This document shows positions 1 through 9,722 of a stretch of DNA of 64,000 nt, piece by piece (within the stretch, counting starts at the first letter, position 1; every line of letters starts with the position of its first letter). Source of the DNA: Opitutia bacterium Tous-C4FEB (GTDB taxonomy: Bacteria; Verrucomicrobiota; Verrucomicrobiia; Opitutales; Opitutaceae); assembly GCA_002304445.1 (NCBI GenBank), contig NEVA01000003.1:62001-126000 (forward strand), written 5' to 3'. Position numbers and translations under genes: made by a program. The notes under the pieces were generated by a model, which ran no database searches, was not told where the DNA came from, and worked only from the letters and a program-made list of their open reading frames with translations.

Positions 1-162
1 ATGAACCAAAACCTCAAGATACCCGGGCACACCGGCGATGCCAGCGGGCGCCGAACCGACCGCCGGAGCAGTCACGGCAGCAGGGGCGGGAGTAGCCGGC
101 TTGGCGGCGGAAATGAGTCCGCCGAGACCTCGGCCAAGACGTGATTTTGGAGCGGCTGCCAT
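1..162 (-). CDS. parB: ParB/Spo0J chromosome partitioning protein, N-terminal part only
   Basis: Runs off the left edge of the window; 54 codons are visible from an ATG at 162. The N-terminus contains RLGRGLGGLI, the hallmark start of chromosomal ParB proteins. A Pro/Ala-rich linker follows, then YLEVLV, which fits the beginning of the ParB CTPase/nuclease-like domain. ParB binds parS sites and, with ParA, segregates the origin region. The gene begins one base after the stop of the LysM protein gene, so the two are probably co-transcribed, and the end of that gene supplies a GGAAG ribosome-binding site. ParA, if linked, lies outside the window. The identification rests on the N-terminal motif only. 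Confidence 0.8.
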   Translation of the reverse strand, partial: MAAAPKSRLGRGLGGLISAAKPATPAPAAVTAPAVGSAPAGIAGVPGYLEVLVH

Positions 163-163
163 A

Positions 164-739
164 TTATTTACTTCCAGATACAGGAATGAAGAGCGTCTGG
201 CCAAGGTTGATTTTCGAAGGATCGGCCAACTTGTTCGCGTTGATAATATCCTGCTGCTTGGCGCCGGTTTTCTTGGCGATCACGGCCAACGTGTCGCCTT
301 TCTGCACGGTGTAGCTCACGCCTTCTTTCGGGAAATCATCAGAGAAATTGGTCGTCACCGCCGGCCGGGTCGCCTGGCTTTTTGCCAACGAATCCAGCGC
401 CGCATTTGTCTGTTTGCCGAGTTTCTCCATCTGGACCGCTACCTGCGCCAACGTCTCGCTCCTCGAGGCCGCGACGGATGATCGGATGACGCGATTCAGA
501 TCAGCGACGGCGTCATTCAAGTCGCTCACGGTTGCGTAGCTTTTGCTCACCGCGCCCTGACTCGACTTCAGCTCGCGGTTCTCCCGTTCCAATTGCTCGA
601 CCTTCAGCGCCAATTCACCGAGCCGCTGGGAAAGGCCACGCACGTCCTCGCGCAGATTCGCCAACTCCACTTGGGCGAAACTCTGCGACCCAAGACCGAG
701 CGCCACCAAGACCACAAAACACCGGCAACGTTTGAACAT
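164..739 (-). CDS. Exported LysM-domain protein with coiled-coil region
   Basis: A 191-residue protein starting at ATG 739; longer upstream frames are low-complexity and overlap fmt. The first ~22 residues form a signal peptide (MFKRCRCFVVLVALGLGSQS, then FAQ). A heptad-rich, Glu/Leu/Lys-rich coiled-coil segment spans about residues 25-110. The C-terminus is a single LysM domain of about 45 residues (SYTVQKGDTLAVIAKK ... INLGQTLFIP) that should bind peptidoglycan. It probably acts in the periplasm as a cell-wall-anchored scaffold. It lies between fmt and parB on the same strand. No catalytic domain is visible. Confidence 0.85.
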   Translation of the reverse strand: MFKRCRCFVVLVALGLGSQSFAQVELANLREDVRGLSQRLGELALKVEQLERENRELKSSQGAVSKSYATVSDLNDAVADLNRVIRSSVAASRSETLAQVAVQMEKLGKQTNAALDSLAKSQATRPAVTTNFSDDFPKEGVSYTVQKGDTLAVIAKKTGAKQQDIINANKLADPSKINLGQTLFIPVSGSK

Positions 740-798
740 GAACCGCAGGATGAAAAAGCCCCGGCCGGAAAACAAGCGGGTTGTGCGAAGAGAACGGA

Positions 799-1818
799 TC
801 AACGCCGAAAAGGGGCTGGTGCAACGAGCGGCGCAAGGGGTCTCGATTCGATCTGTACACCCGCAGAAATCGGGTAGCCTCGCAAAAATTCGCCCGCATC
901 CAACATCCGGCCACCAGCACGCTGCAGTCGGCGCAGCCGAAGAACACCCCGGCCCGTCGCCAGCAAGAGGCCGGCCGAATCGGATCCCATGACCGAACCC
1001 GGAATCCCTCCTGCCTCGCCTTGGCCCCCGACCACCTCGCCCGCAACATCGGCCAAGCCAATCTTTACCAGCTCGCCGTTTACCAAAATCGCACAGGTCG
1101 GCCATGGGAAAAGGCCGTTGATTCTTGCCGCGAGCACCGCCGCGGGCAATGCGAAGTCGAGGGCTCCATCGGCCTTTTCGAGGCGCCGGCAAAAGGTTGC
1201 CGCCGAGTGGTCCTGCTCAACAAAGACCAATTCACCGTTGGCCAGCCGCGGAAGGGCCCGCGCGACCAACGGCACGCAAGCCGCCGCTAATTTTCCCTCG
1301 ACGTCTCCCGCCGTTTCAAGCGCCCCAATCTTGACCAACTCGGCATCGGCGAGCGGCCCGGCGTCAAGTTCCCGCGCAATCCGCATCAGCGTGACGCCGG
1401 TCTCAACGTCACCGTTTGCAATCGCAGTCTGAATCGGCGACGCCCCGCGATACCTCGGCAGCAACGAGGTGTGCAGGTTCAGCGTTCCCAGACGTGGCGT
1501 CGCGATGAACGCCTCCCTAAGTATGTGCCCATATGCCATCACGAGCGACAGATCCGGCTTGAGCGCGGCGAGCTCGACCCGAGACGAGTCGTCGAGTTTC
1601 TCAGGCTGAAACACCGGCAAGGTGTGCGCCAAGGCCCACGTCTTGATCGCATTGGCGGTGATCTTTTGACCACGCCCGACCGGGCGGTCCGGCTGGGTGA
1701 ATACCGCCACAATCTCAGCCTGCAAGCGTCCCGCCTCCGAATCAAACCAGTCGAGCAAGCGCAACGCGATCGCATCTGAGCCGAAGAAAACGATTCGGAG
1801 CGGTGCGGGTGAACTCAT
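799..1818 (-). CDS. fmt: Methionyl-tRNA formyltransferase
   Basis: A 339-residue protein that formylates Met-tRNAi with 10-formyl-tetrahydrofolate in the cytoplasm, preparing initiator tRNA for IF-2. The N-terminal Rossmann-like start (LRIVFFGSDAIALRLLDWF) is followed by the formyltransferase signature NLHTSLLPRYRGASPIQTAI at about residues 114-133, which holds the catalytic Asn/His, and by the later ELDAGP Asp. The C-terminal OB-like domain is present. Slightly longer than the E. coli enzyme (315). It lies 35 bases downstream of der on the same strand. Confidence 0.97.
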   Translation of the reverse strand: MSSPAPLRIVFFGSDAIALRLLDWFDSEAGRLQAEIVAVFTQPDRPVGRGQKITANAIKTWALAHTLPVFQPEKLDDSSRVELAALKPDLSLVMAYGHILREAFIATPRLGTLNLHTSLLPRYRGASPIQTAIANGDVETGVTLMRIARELDAGPLADAELVKIGALETAGDVEGKLAAACVPLVARALPRLANGELVFVEQDHSAATFCRRLEKADGALDFALPAAVLAARINGLFPWPTCAILVNGELVKIGLADVAGEVVGGQGEAGGIPGSVMGSDSAGLLLATGRGVLRLRRLQRAGGRMLDAGEFLRGYPISAGVQIESRPLAPLVAPAPFRR

Positions 1819-1853
1819 CGCTAAAGTGAGACCCAGTCGGCGAAAGACGCGGC

Positions 1854-3353
1854 CTAGTCCTCGAGCGTTTCGAGCTCGACCCGTCCGGCGCGCTTCTCGA
1901 CCGGACCGCGCTTATGCTGCGCCTTGGTTGTCGGGAAGGAGCTGTTGCTGAAGGGCGCCGGCTCCCGTTTTTCTTTGCCGACGAGATCGAAATAGATCGG
2001 ACATCCCGCGAGATCGAATTGCTCGACCAATCCGGCCTCAAGATAACGCCGGTATTGCTCCGTGAGTTTTTCCTCGCGGTTACAAAACAGCTTGATGCGA
2101 AACGGGCGCGTGCCCGTCTGCGTCGCGTAGTAGACCCGAAAACGTTTTCCTCCCACGGAGGGCGGCGGAGTGCGCTCGGCGAGATACGCAAGGTGCTGGT
2201 TGAGCTTCGCGGTGGGTAATTTCTTATCGAGCGTGCGATTGAGCTTAACCGCCGCATTCAACATGCGGTCCACCTCATAGCCGCTCATGGCCGAGACAAA
2301 TATCAGAGGCGAACCCGGCGTGAAAAAGAGCCGATCAAACAGCGCCTTCTCATACTTTTCCCGATACTCGCGGGCATTTTTATACCCCGAGACTTTCAGA
2401 TTTCCGCCGGTAAACATCTCCTGCACGAGGTCCCACTTATTGACGACAATCACGATCGGCTTTTTCTCTTTGATCGCCTCTCCGGCGATCGCCTTATCCT
2501 GCTGAGTCACGCCCTCGAGCGCGTCGAGCACGAGGAAAACTACATCGGCACGCTGGATCGCATCGAGCGAACGCAGCCGGGAAAAATACTCGACTGGCGA
2601 GGCCAGCTTCGTCGCCGCCTTAATTCCCGCCGTATCGATGAGTTTGAACGGATACATCTCGCCATCGCGGCCCTTAAATTTAAACGGAAGCTCCACCGAA
2701 TCGCGCGTGGTGCCGGGAATCGGGCTGACCACAAGGCGGTCGCTTTGCAGCAGATTATTGCTCAACGAACTTTTACCCACATTCGGACGGCCAATAAAGC
2801 AAAAGCAGAGCGGGTCGGCCGAGGTTTTAACGTGACTCGGATCGAGTTCGGGCGGCGCGCCCAAGCGTTCGAGGATGATCGCCCGCAGATCATTTTCACC
2901 AGTTCCATGCTCGGCCGACACCCGCGACGGCTCACCGAGACCAAGCGCATAGGCGCCATCGAGCTGAACCTTCTCGTCATTAAAATCGGCTTTGTTCACG
3001 ACGAGCAGCACATTCTTTTTCGATTTACGCAGCATCTTCGCAATGCGGTCGTCGAGGCCGGTCACACCTTCGAGTCCATCGATGACAAACAAAATCAGGT
3101 CGGCAGAGGCGATGGCGAAATCCACCTGCTTCTCCGAGGCCTTGATTAAATCGACCGTCGATTCACCGCCCACCAGCCCCAACCCGCCCGTATCGAGCAA
3201 AGTAAACGCGCCCTCGCTGATCTCGGTCGAGATCACATCGCGTGTTACGCCCGGCTGGTCATGGACAATGGAAATGCGTTTCCGCGCCAAGCGGTTAAAG
3301 AGACGACTTTTGCCGACATTGGGTCGGCCGACGATAGCAACGGTGCGGGACAT
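1854..3353 (-). CDS. der: Ribosome biogenesis GTPase Der (EngA), double GTPase
   Basis: A 499-residue tandem GTPase acting in 50S subunit maturation. The first G domain starts at GRPNVGKSRLFN (about residues 8-19), with DTGGLG and NKAD motifs. The second starts at GRPNVGKSSLSN (about residue 188), with DTAGIK and NKWD motifs. A KH-like C-terminal domain follows (about 380-465). The last ~35 residues form a basic and polar tail (KRGPVEKRAGR then LETLED), somewhat longer than in E. coli. The gene sits between the aminotransferase and fmt in a co-directional run. Confidence 0.97.
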   Translation of the reverse strand: MSRTVAIVGRPNVGKSRLFNRLARKRISIVHDQPGVTRDVISTEISEGAFTLLDTGGLGLVGGESTVDLIKASEKQVDFAIASADLILFVIDGLEGVTGLDDRIAKMLRKSKKNVLLVVNKADFNDEKVQLDGAYALGLGEPSRVSAEHGTGENDLRAIILERLGAPPELDPSHVKTSADPLCFCFIGRPNVGKSSLSNNLLQSDRLVVSPIPGTTRDSVELPFKFKGRDGEMYPFKLIDTAGIKAATKLASPVEYFSRLRSLDAIQRADVVFLVLDALEGVTQQDKAIAGEAIKEKKPIVIVVNKWDLVQEMFTGGNLKVSGYKNAREYREKYEKALFDRLFFTPGSPLIFVSAMSGYEVDRMLNAAVKLNRTLDKKLPTAKLNQHLAYLAERTPPPSVGGKRFRVYYATQTGTRPFRIKLFCNREEKLTEQYRRYLEAGLVEQFDLAGCPIYFDLVGKEKREPAPFSNSSFPTTKAQHKRGPVEKRAGRVELETLED

Positions 3354-3435
3354 AGAGGGAGTGCACGACGGAAGGGCGGCGGGAGCAAAGGAAGAATTTT
3401 ATTCCCCACCCTGCCCCGCCGGCCGCCGAGGCGGA

Positions 3436-4617
3436 TTATGCTTTGGGCTGCTGCACAAACCGCTCGATGCGGTCGCAGGCGACAATGAGCTGTTCGTAGC
3501 TTGTGGCAAAGCACGCGCGCACGTGCCCGATGCCGTTATCGCCGAAAGCGCTGCCAGGGACGACCGCCACTTTCTGCTCGGTCAACAGGCCGGCGGAAAA
3601 TTCCTTCTCGTTGCGACCGGTGCCAGCGACGCTCGGGAACGCATAGAAACTGCCGCGCGGCGAATGACACTTGAGACCGATTTCGTTAAACCGGCGAACC
3701 ACAAGATCGCGGCGGCGATGATACTGCTCCCGCATTTTCAGGACATGGTCCCATCCACGGGTGAGCGCTTCCAGAGCCGCCTCTTGGGCGATGATCGACG
3801 CGCAAAGCATCGTGTATTGGTGCACCTTCATCATCGCATCGATGAGCACCGCCGGACCGCAGGCATAGCCGAGCCGCCAGCCGGTCATCGCAAACGCCTT
3901 TGAAAAGCCGTGCAGAAAAATCGTCCGCTCCGCCATTCCGGGCAGGCTCGCGATACTGGTATGAGTCCCCTCGAAGGTGAGCTCCGAATAGATCTCGTCG
4001 CTGAGCACGAGCAGATCTTTTTCCCGGCAAAACACTGCGATCGCTTCCAGTTGTACCCGGTCGCAGGTGCCACCCGTCGGATTGCAGGGTAGATTCAGCA
4101 TTAGAATCTTGCAACCCGGTTGCCACGCCGACCGGAGGGCCTCAGCGGTCAGCGCGAAATTATCCCGTGCATAGGTCGGCACGCCGACAGCCTGGCCGTG
4201 CACCAGCGCGATACTAGGATGATAGGAAACGTAGCACGGCTGATGAAACATCACCTTGTCCCCGGGATTGCAGAAGGCCCGCAATGCCAGATCCAACGCC
4301 TCACTCACGCCCACCGTGACAATGACTTGGTCATCCGGCCGGTAATCGACGCCGAAATGCTCGGTCACGTACGTCGAAATCGCCCGGCGCAACTCAATCA
4401 GTCCGAGGTTGGACGTGTAATAAGTCTTGCCGCGCTCGAGCGCAAAAATCGCCGCTTCGCGGATGTTCCAGGGCGTCACAAAATCGGGTTCACCCACCCC
4501 GAGCGAGATCACGTCTTGCCCCTTCATTTTGGCGACCAGTTCAAAGAAATCGCGGATACCGCTCTTGGGCAGCGCGGCCACATGGCCGGCGACCCAGCGT
4601 TTGGAGTCTGTGCTCAT
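3436..4617 (-). CDS. PLP-dependent class I/II aminotransferase
   Basis: A 393-residue fold-type I aminotransferase. The PLP Schiff-base lysine is in HGFSKAFAMTGWRLGYACG (near residue 238). The phosphate/pyridine-binding context LNLPCNPTGG and DEIYSELTFEG is intact, as is the C-terminal substrate Arg region (HVRACFAT). Substrate is unassigned; alanine, aspartate or aromatic aminotransferases are all plausible. A strong Shine-Dalgarno GGAGGA precedes the ATG. The Lrp-like gene ends 15 bases upstream, so regulator and aminotransferase form a two-gene unit, consistent with amino-acid-responsive control. Confidence 0.9.
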   Translation of the reverse strand: MSTDSKRWVAGHVAALPKSGIRDFFELVAKMKGQDVISLGVGEPDFVTPWNIREAAIFALERGKTYYTSNLGLIELRRAISTYVTEHFGVDYRPDDQVIVTVGVSEALDLALRAFCNPGDKVMFHQPCYVSYHPSIALVHGQAVGVPTYARDNFALTAEALRSAWQPGCKILMLNLPCNPTGGTCDRVQLEAIAVFCREKDLLVLSDEIYSELTFEGTHTSIASLPGMAERTIFLHGFSKAFAMTGWRLGYACGPAVLIDAMMKVHQYTMLCASIIAQEAALEALTRGWDHVLKMREQYHRRRDLVVRRFNEIGLKCHSPRGSFYAFPSVAGTGRNEKEFSAGLLTEQKVAVVPGSAFGDNGIGHVRACFATSYEQLIVACDRIERFVQQPKA

Positions 4618-4632
4618 GGAAAAATCCTCCGG

Positions 4633-5121
4633 TTAGGGGGTGATCGTGAGCCGCGTGGTGGACGCCTCGCCGGTATCGAGCAGGAAACCCTGATCTTTGT
4701 AACAGCGGAGCATAAAATGGGTCGAGGTCGAGATGACGCCCTCAATCGTGGAGAGCTTCTCCGACACGAACCCCGCGACCTTTTGGAGCGACGCGCCCTT
4801 TACAAAAACGAGCAGATCGTAACCGCCCGACATAAGGTAACAAGACTCCACCTCGTCGAAGCGCGCGAGGCGTTCGGCGAGCCGGTTAAAACCACCGCCG
4901 CGCTCCGGCGTGATCTTTACCTCGATCACCGCCCGCACGGTGGCGGCCGCTGCAGCCTCGTTGGAAAGATCGAGCACCGGACGCCAGCCGAGAAGGACTT
5001 TATCCTTCTTCAACTGCTCCAAGTGCTGTTCGACTTCGCTCACGGACAAGTTCGCGACCTGCGCGATTTGCGCCGTCGTGAGATTGCCGCCTTCGAGTAA
5101 CAGCTTAAGAACAGGGTTCAT
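4633..5121 (-). CDS. Lrp/AsnC-family transcriptional regulator
   Basis: A 162-residue protein from ATG 5121; the longer upstream frame overlaps ffh in antisense. The N-terminal winged HTH (about 5-50) reads [20 protein letters not shown]. The C-terminal RAM/AsnC ligand-binding domain (about 65-145) includes [17 protein letters not shown] and [16 protein letters not shown], a clear RAM signature. It should bind an amino acid and control transcription as an octamer or dimer. It is directly upstream of, and co-directional with, an aminotransferase, its likely target. It is divergent from ffh, with 127 bases between starts. Confidence 0.88.
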   Translation of the reverse strand: MNPVLKLLLEGGNLTTAQIAQVANLSVSEVEQHLEQLKKDKVLLGWRPVLDLSNEAAAAATVRAVIEVKITPERGGGFNRLAERLARFDEVESCYLMSGGYDLLVFVKGASLQKVAGFVSEKLSTIEGVISTSTHFMLRCYKDQGFLLDTGEASTTRLTITP

Positions 5122-5248
5122 AGGGACGGCGTTTATCCGGCACCCCACCCGTTTTGACGAGGACGAAAATTGGCCCGCCTCCACCCTGCCACCGTTACTC
5201 GAAGCGGAGTTGCATCGCGTCCCAAACTTCACCCAATCTACAGTCTCC

Positions 5249-6592
<1,344 letters not shown>

Positions 6593-6639
6593 ATCCAACA
6601 ATCGTGACGGACTCCGTCGAAGCGTATACGCACAAAAAA

Positions 6640-6666
6640 GCCGGCCTTTTTCAGGCCGGCTCTTTA
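6640..6666. terminator. Bidirectional rho-independent terminator between ffh and the metallopeptidase gene
   Basis: Inverted repeat GCCGGCCT-TTTTC-AGGCCGGC, with an A-run on its left (T-run for the minus strand) and TCTTT on its right. It sits between two convergent genes and can end transcription from both. Confidence 0.85.
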
Positions 6667-6688
6667 ATGGGCAAAAATCCCCCGTAGA

Positions 6689-7417
6689 TTACTCGCGACG
6701 AGAATTGAGCAAGTAGAGCAGATACATCAGGGAGCTGACGAATGCTGCCACGTAAGTGAGCGCGGCCGCATTGAGCGTCGCGGTCACTCCAGGCATTTCG
6801 TCCCGATCAATGATCCCGAGGCCGACCAACTCGACCCGGGCGCGGCGGCTGGCATCAAACTCCACGGGCAGAGTAACGAACTGGAAAAATGCCAGTACCG
6901 CATAGCACAGAATTGCGATGTCCAACATCATGCCAGTGAGGCCGCTCGCGAGGAAGAAGCCGGCGATCATCACGATCGGCAAAGCCCGCGTCACAATATT
7001 GGTAGCCGGCACCAGCGCCATTCGCAGCTTGAGCATCGAGTAGCCGATCTTGTGTTGGATAGCATGGCCTGCCTCGTGCGCGGCGACCCCGAGGGCGGCG
7101 AGACTGGTACCACGGTAATTTTCCTCTGAGAGCACGAGCCGCTTGTTGATCGGATCGTAGTGATCGGTGAGGTGACCGTCGGTCGAGGCAATCTCGACGT
7201 CGGTGATTCCGGCGCGAGCCATAACCGCTTCGGCGGCCTCACGTCCGGTGATCCGACCACGCGAAGGAATCTGAGCGTTTTTATTGTAAACGCTCGACAC
7301 GCGCATCTGGGCGTAGAGCGAAAAAATCATCACCAAGCCGAGAAGGACCATGAATACCCACGACGGCAAAAAAGACGTCTGGTTGCCAATGAGGGCGAAA
7401 GTTAAGGAGGTTGTCAT
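6689..7417 (-). CDS. Membrane zinc metallopeptidase (YugP-type, Zn_peptidase_2 family)
   Basis: A 242-residue inner-membrane protein. The first hydrophobic segment is at about residues 18-36. The zinc-binding motif AAHEAGHAIQHK (HExxH-type) lies at about 112-123. Several hydrophobic segments follow (about 135-200), and one ends the protein (VAAFVSSLMYLLYLL). The size and the motif followed by membrane helices fit the YugP/Zn_peptidase_2 family, whose substrates are unknown. Its gene is convergent with ffh and shares the terminator. No good Shine-Dalgarno is seen, but a tight hairpin lies 22 bases upstream of the start. Confidence 0.88.
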   Translation of the reverse strand: MTTSLTFALIGNQTSFLPSWVFMVLLGLVMIFSLYAQMRVSSVYNKNAQIPSRGRITGREAAEAVMARAGITDVEIASTDGHLTDHYDPINKRLVLSEENYRGTSLAALGVAAHEAGHAIQHKIGYSMLKLRMALVPATNIVTRALPIVMIAGFFLASGLTGMMLDIAILCYAVLAFFQFVTLPVEFDASRRARVELVGLGIIDRDEMPGVTATLNAAALTYVAAFVSSLMYLLYLLNSRRE

Positions 7418-7438
7418 AGTGATTTGGAGGGATGCTCA

Positions 7439-7455
7439 CCCCGGAGGTTCCGGGG
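7439..7455. repeat. Perfect short hairpin upstream of the metallopeptidase gene
   Basis: CCCCGGA-GGT-TCCGGGG, a 7-bp stem with a 3-base loop, ends 22 bases before the ATG at 7417. It would lie in the 5' untranslated leader of that gene. There is no T-run, so it is not a typical terminator; a role in leader structure or mRNA stability is possible. Confidence 0.4.
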
Positions 7456-7474
7456 AAAGTCATCGGAGAACCCT

Positions 7475-7513
7475 AGCGAAAACGCGTGAAATGCCAGTGC
7501 AATTCACGCGTTT
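7475..7513 (-). terminator. Probable terminator of the Gfo/Idh/MocA gene
   Basis: An 11-bp perfect inverted repeat (AAACGCGTGAA at 7480-7490 and TTCACGCGTTT at 7503-7513, 12-base loop) starts 41 bases past the stop of the oxidoreductase gene. On the minus strand it ends in GTTTTCG, so the T-run is short. A regulatory palindrome is the alternative. Confidence 0.5.
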
Positions 7514-7553
7514 GGAAATGAAATCGCGGCATTCCACCGCGAGTGGCGCCGGA

Positions 7554-8702
7554 TTACGCCAAGTCCGGCACATCCAGCCACCGCCGCTCAGCCCAAGACT
7601 GGAGGCCGAGCTCGGCGAGTTGCACGCCTCGGGCGCCTTCCAGCAGGTTCCACGGGAAGGGATCACCCTTCACCACGTGCTTCAGGAAGAGCTCCCACTG
7701 CACTTTGAATGCGTTATCAAACACGTCGTTCGTCGGCTGGGTGACCCAGCCGTCCGTGTATTTGATCGGGCTGTCGGTATCGGGACTCCAGACGCAACGC
7801 GGCGTCATCGAGCCGTGCTGGATCACGCAGTTACGAAGGCCCGCGACGGCGCTGCCGTGAGTGCCATCGACCTGCAATGTGAGCAAATCATCGCGGCGCA
7901 CGCGGACGACCCACGAGGAGTTGAAGTGACAGATCACACCGTTTTTCAGCTCAAACGTCGCATATGCAGAATCGTCAGCGGTGCACTTGTAGGGCTTGCC
8001 CGCTTCGTCCCAACGCTGGGGGATGTGCGTGGCGCCGAGGCACGAGACCGATTTCACGTCGCCGAACAGATTCTGAATCACATACTGCCAATGGCACAGC
8101 ATATCGACGATGATACCGCCGTCGTCTTCTTTGCGGTAATTCCAGGACGGGCGCTGCAATTTCTCATTCTCGCCGGTGAAAACCCAATAGCCGAATTCGC
8201 CGCGCACCGAGAGAATCTTCCCGAAAAATCCGGTATCGATCAGATATTTTAGCTTCAGCAATCCCGGAAGCCAGAGCTTGTCCTGCACCACACCGTTTTT
8301 GAGTCCGGCCGCCGTGACTTCTTTGTAGAGCGCGAGCGCCTCCGCCGAAGTCGTCGCCGAGGGTTTCTCGCAGTAAATGTGTTTCTTCGCCGCGATGGCC
8401 TTGCGCACGCCGATGGGACGCTGCCCGGTCAGCGTTGCGTCGAAATAGACTTGGTTGCCGGCGTCGGCGAGCGCGGCGTCCAGATTCGTGCTATAGCGCT
8501 TCACGCCCGCGCGCGCTGCCAAAGCGGCCAACTTAGACTCGCTGCGACCAATCAAGATTGGGTCGGGCATGATGACCTCGCCATCAGCGAGCTTGATGCC
8601 GCCCTGCTCGATGATGGCCTTGATTGAGCGCAACAAGTGTTGATTGGTGCCCATGCGTCCGGTGACGCCGTTCATGATAATGCCGACCTTGTGTGTGATC
8701 AT
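7554..8702 (-). CDS. Gfo/Idh/MocA-family NAD(P)-dependent oxidoreductase
   Basis: A 382-residue protein from ATG 8702 (MITHKVGIIMNGVTGRMG). The N-terminal Rossmann fold carries an unusual GxxGRMG loop rather than GxGxxG, and the family motif EKPSAT is at about residue 112. The C-terminal half is the alpha/beta sheet domain typical of sugar or cyclitol dehydrogenases (GEFGYWVFTGENEKLQRPSW, then NYRKEDDGGII). The substrate is probably a sugar or polyol; it cannot be told which. It is divergently arranged with an AraC regulator, and the AraC-type repeats between them lie just upstream of its probable promoter. It likely belongs to a sugar-responsive unit. Confidence 0.88.
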   Translation of the reverse strand: MITHKVGIIMNGVTGRMGTNQHLLRSIKAIIEQGGIKLADGEVIMPDPILIGRSESKLAALAARAGVKRYSTNLDAALADAGNQVYFDATLTGQRPIGVRKAIAAKKHIYCEKPSATTSAEALALYKEVTAAGLKNGVVQDKLWLPGLLKLKYLIDTGFFGKILSVRGEFGYWVFTGENEKLQRPSWNYRKEDDGGIIVDMLCHWQYVIQNLFGDVKSVSCLGATHIPQRWDEAGKPYKCTADDSAYATFELKNGVICHFNSSWVVRVRRDDLLTLQVDGTHGSAVAGLRNCVIQHGSMTPRCVWSPDTDSPIKYTDGWVTQPTNDVFDNAFKVQWELFLKHVVKGDPFPWNLLEGARGVQLAELGLQSWAERRWLDVPDLA

Positions 8703-8740
8703 AATAATTGAGGATTCAAGACTGGAGCGTGAAATAACGT

Positions 8741-8769
8741 ACAATACCCTACGCCGATTCCGCCGCTTG
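8741..8769 (-). promoter_or_regulatory. Candidate activator-dependent promoter for the oxidoreductase gene
   Basis: On the minus strand, TATTGT (8746-8741) is a -10 candidate, with a poor -35 (CAAGCG, 8769-8764) at a 17-base spacing. The AraC-type repeat ends 3 bases upstream of the -35, the geometry of class II activation. Inferred from sequence only. Confidence 0.35.
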
Positions 8770-8772
8770 CGT

Positions 8773-8808
8773 TAGCACAAAAGCGACGGATTATAGCACC
8801 AAAACGAC
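8773..8808. promoter_or_regulatory. AraC-type operator: two 15-bp direct repeats 21 bp apart
   Basis: TAGCACAAAAGCGAC (8773-8787) and TAGCACCAAAACGAC (8794-8808) match at 13 of 15 positions and are offset by exactly 21 bp, two helical turns. This is the classical spacing of AraC-family half-sites. The pair lies between divergent oxidoreductase and araC-type genes, 4 bases before the regulator's ATG. It could therefore both activate the oxidoreductase and repress the regulator. Confidence 0.65.
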
Positions 8809-8812
8809 TTTC

Positions 8813-9574
8813 ATGCATGCTTGGAGCCCTTTGCTGATTCAGAAGATTGAAATCCACGCCTTGGGTTTCGTCCTGCGCAAACTTCAACTCAACCGCCACC
8901 GCGACGCCGAGGTTGCTCCCCACCGCCACGCCTACGCCCAACTCATCCTCTATCTTTCCGGCGAGGGCATCCAGTCCACCATCGGACGTCGTCGACCGGC
9001 CCGCGCCGGAGACTTGTTTATCATCCCCGCGGGAACTCCCCACGGATTTTCCGTTTCCGGCCCAAGCCGTCCCCTGTGCCTCGTTCTCGATTACGAGTTG
9101 GAAGATGCACGCCGGATAAGATCGGCGCACCGCACGCTGCTGCCCGCCGCACTCAACGAACTCCACACCTTACTCTCCCTTATTCCACGAAAAGGCCGGC
9201 TCACGCTTTCGGACTATTCCACAATTCTCGCCGTCGTCGCTCGCTTACTGGAACCGGCAGCCAACAAAACAACTCCACCTCCTTCGCTCCTCGAACAGCT
9301 AACCGAGCCGATCCGCGCATCCGTCGCGCTCGGCAAGGTCGCCCGCGATTTCGGCTACCACCCCGATCACCTCAGTCGTAAATTGAAGCACGAATCCGGG
9401 CTCAGCTTACGTGATCTTCGTGACCGCCTCCGGCTCGAGGCCGCCCAAAAATCCCTATGCTCCAGCCACTCCATTGCAGAGGCTGCGGTCCAGTCGGGCT
9501 TTGAGGACCCCAACTATTTTGCCCGCTGGTTCCGCCGTCGGACCGGTCAAAGTCCCAGTAAATGGAAATCTTGA
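8813..9574 (+). CDS. AraC-family transcriptional regulator with cupin sensor domain
   Basis: A 253-residue protein. The N-terminal cupin-like ligand-binding domain (about 10-95) shows HRHAYAQLILYLSGEG and AGDLFIIPAGTPHGF, the His-containing beta-barrel signature. The C-terminal double HTH (about 165-253) includes LGKVARDFGYHPDHLSRKLK and SIAEAAVQSGFEDPNYFARW, then FRRRTGQSPSKWK. It should sense a small molecule, probably a sugar, and control the divergent Gfo/Idh/MocA gene. The tandem repeat just upstream is its probable binding site. The ATG at 8813 is the first in-frame start and fits the domain boundary. Confidence 0.9.
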   Translation: MHAWSPLLIQKIEIHALGFVLRKLQLNRHRDAEVAPHRHAYAQLILYLSGEGIQSTIGRRRPARAGDLFIIPAGTPHGFSVSGPSRPLCLVLDYELEDARRIRSAHRTLLPAALNELHTLLSLIPRKGRLTLSDYSTILAVVARLLEPAANKTTPPPSLLEQLTEPIRASVALGKVARDFGYHPDHLSRKLKHESGLSLRDLRDRLRLEAAQKSLCSSHSIAEAAVQSGFEDPNYFARWFRRRTGQSPSKWKS

Positions 9575-9722
9575 GGCGAGCTGCGTCGAAATAACTCAAC
9601 CGTTTTTTCGCGGACCAGCAGAGCGACGGGAACGAGTATCAGCAGGAATCGAATCCCCACTTCTTTTATTCCAACGACGAGTTAACGGCCAACATTCGAG
9701 ACGCCACTCCAGGCACCATGAT

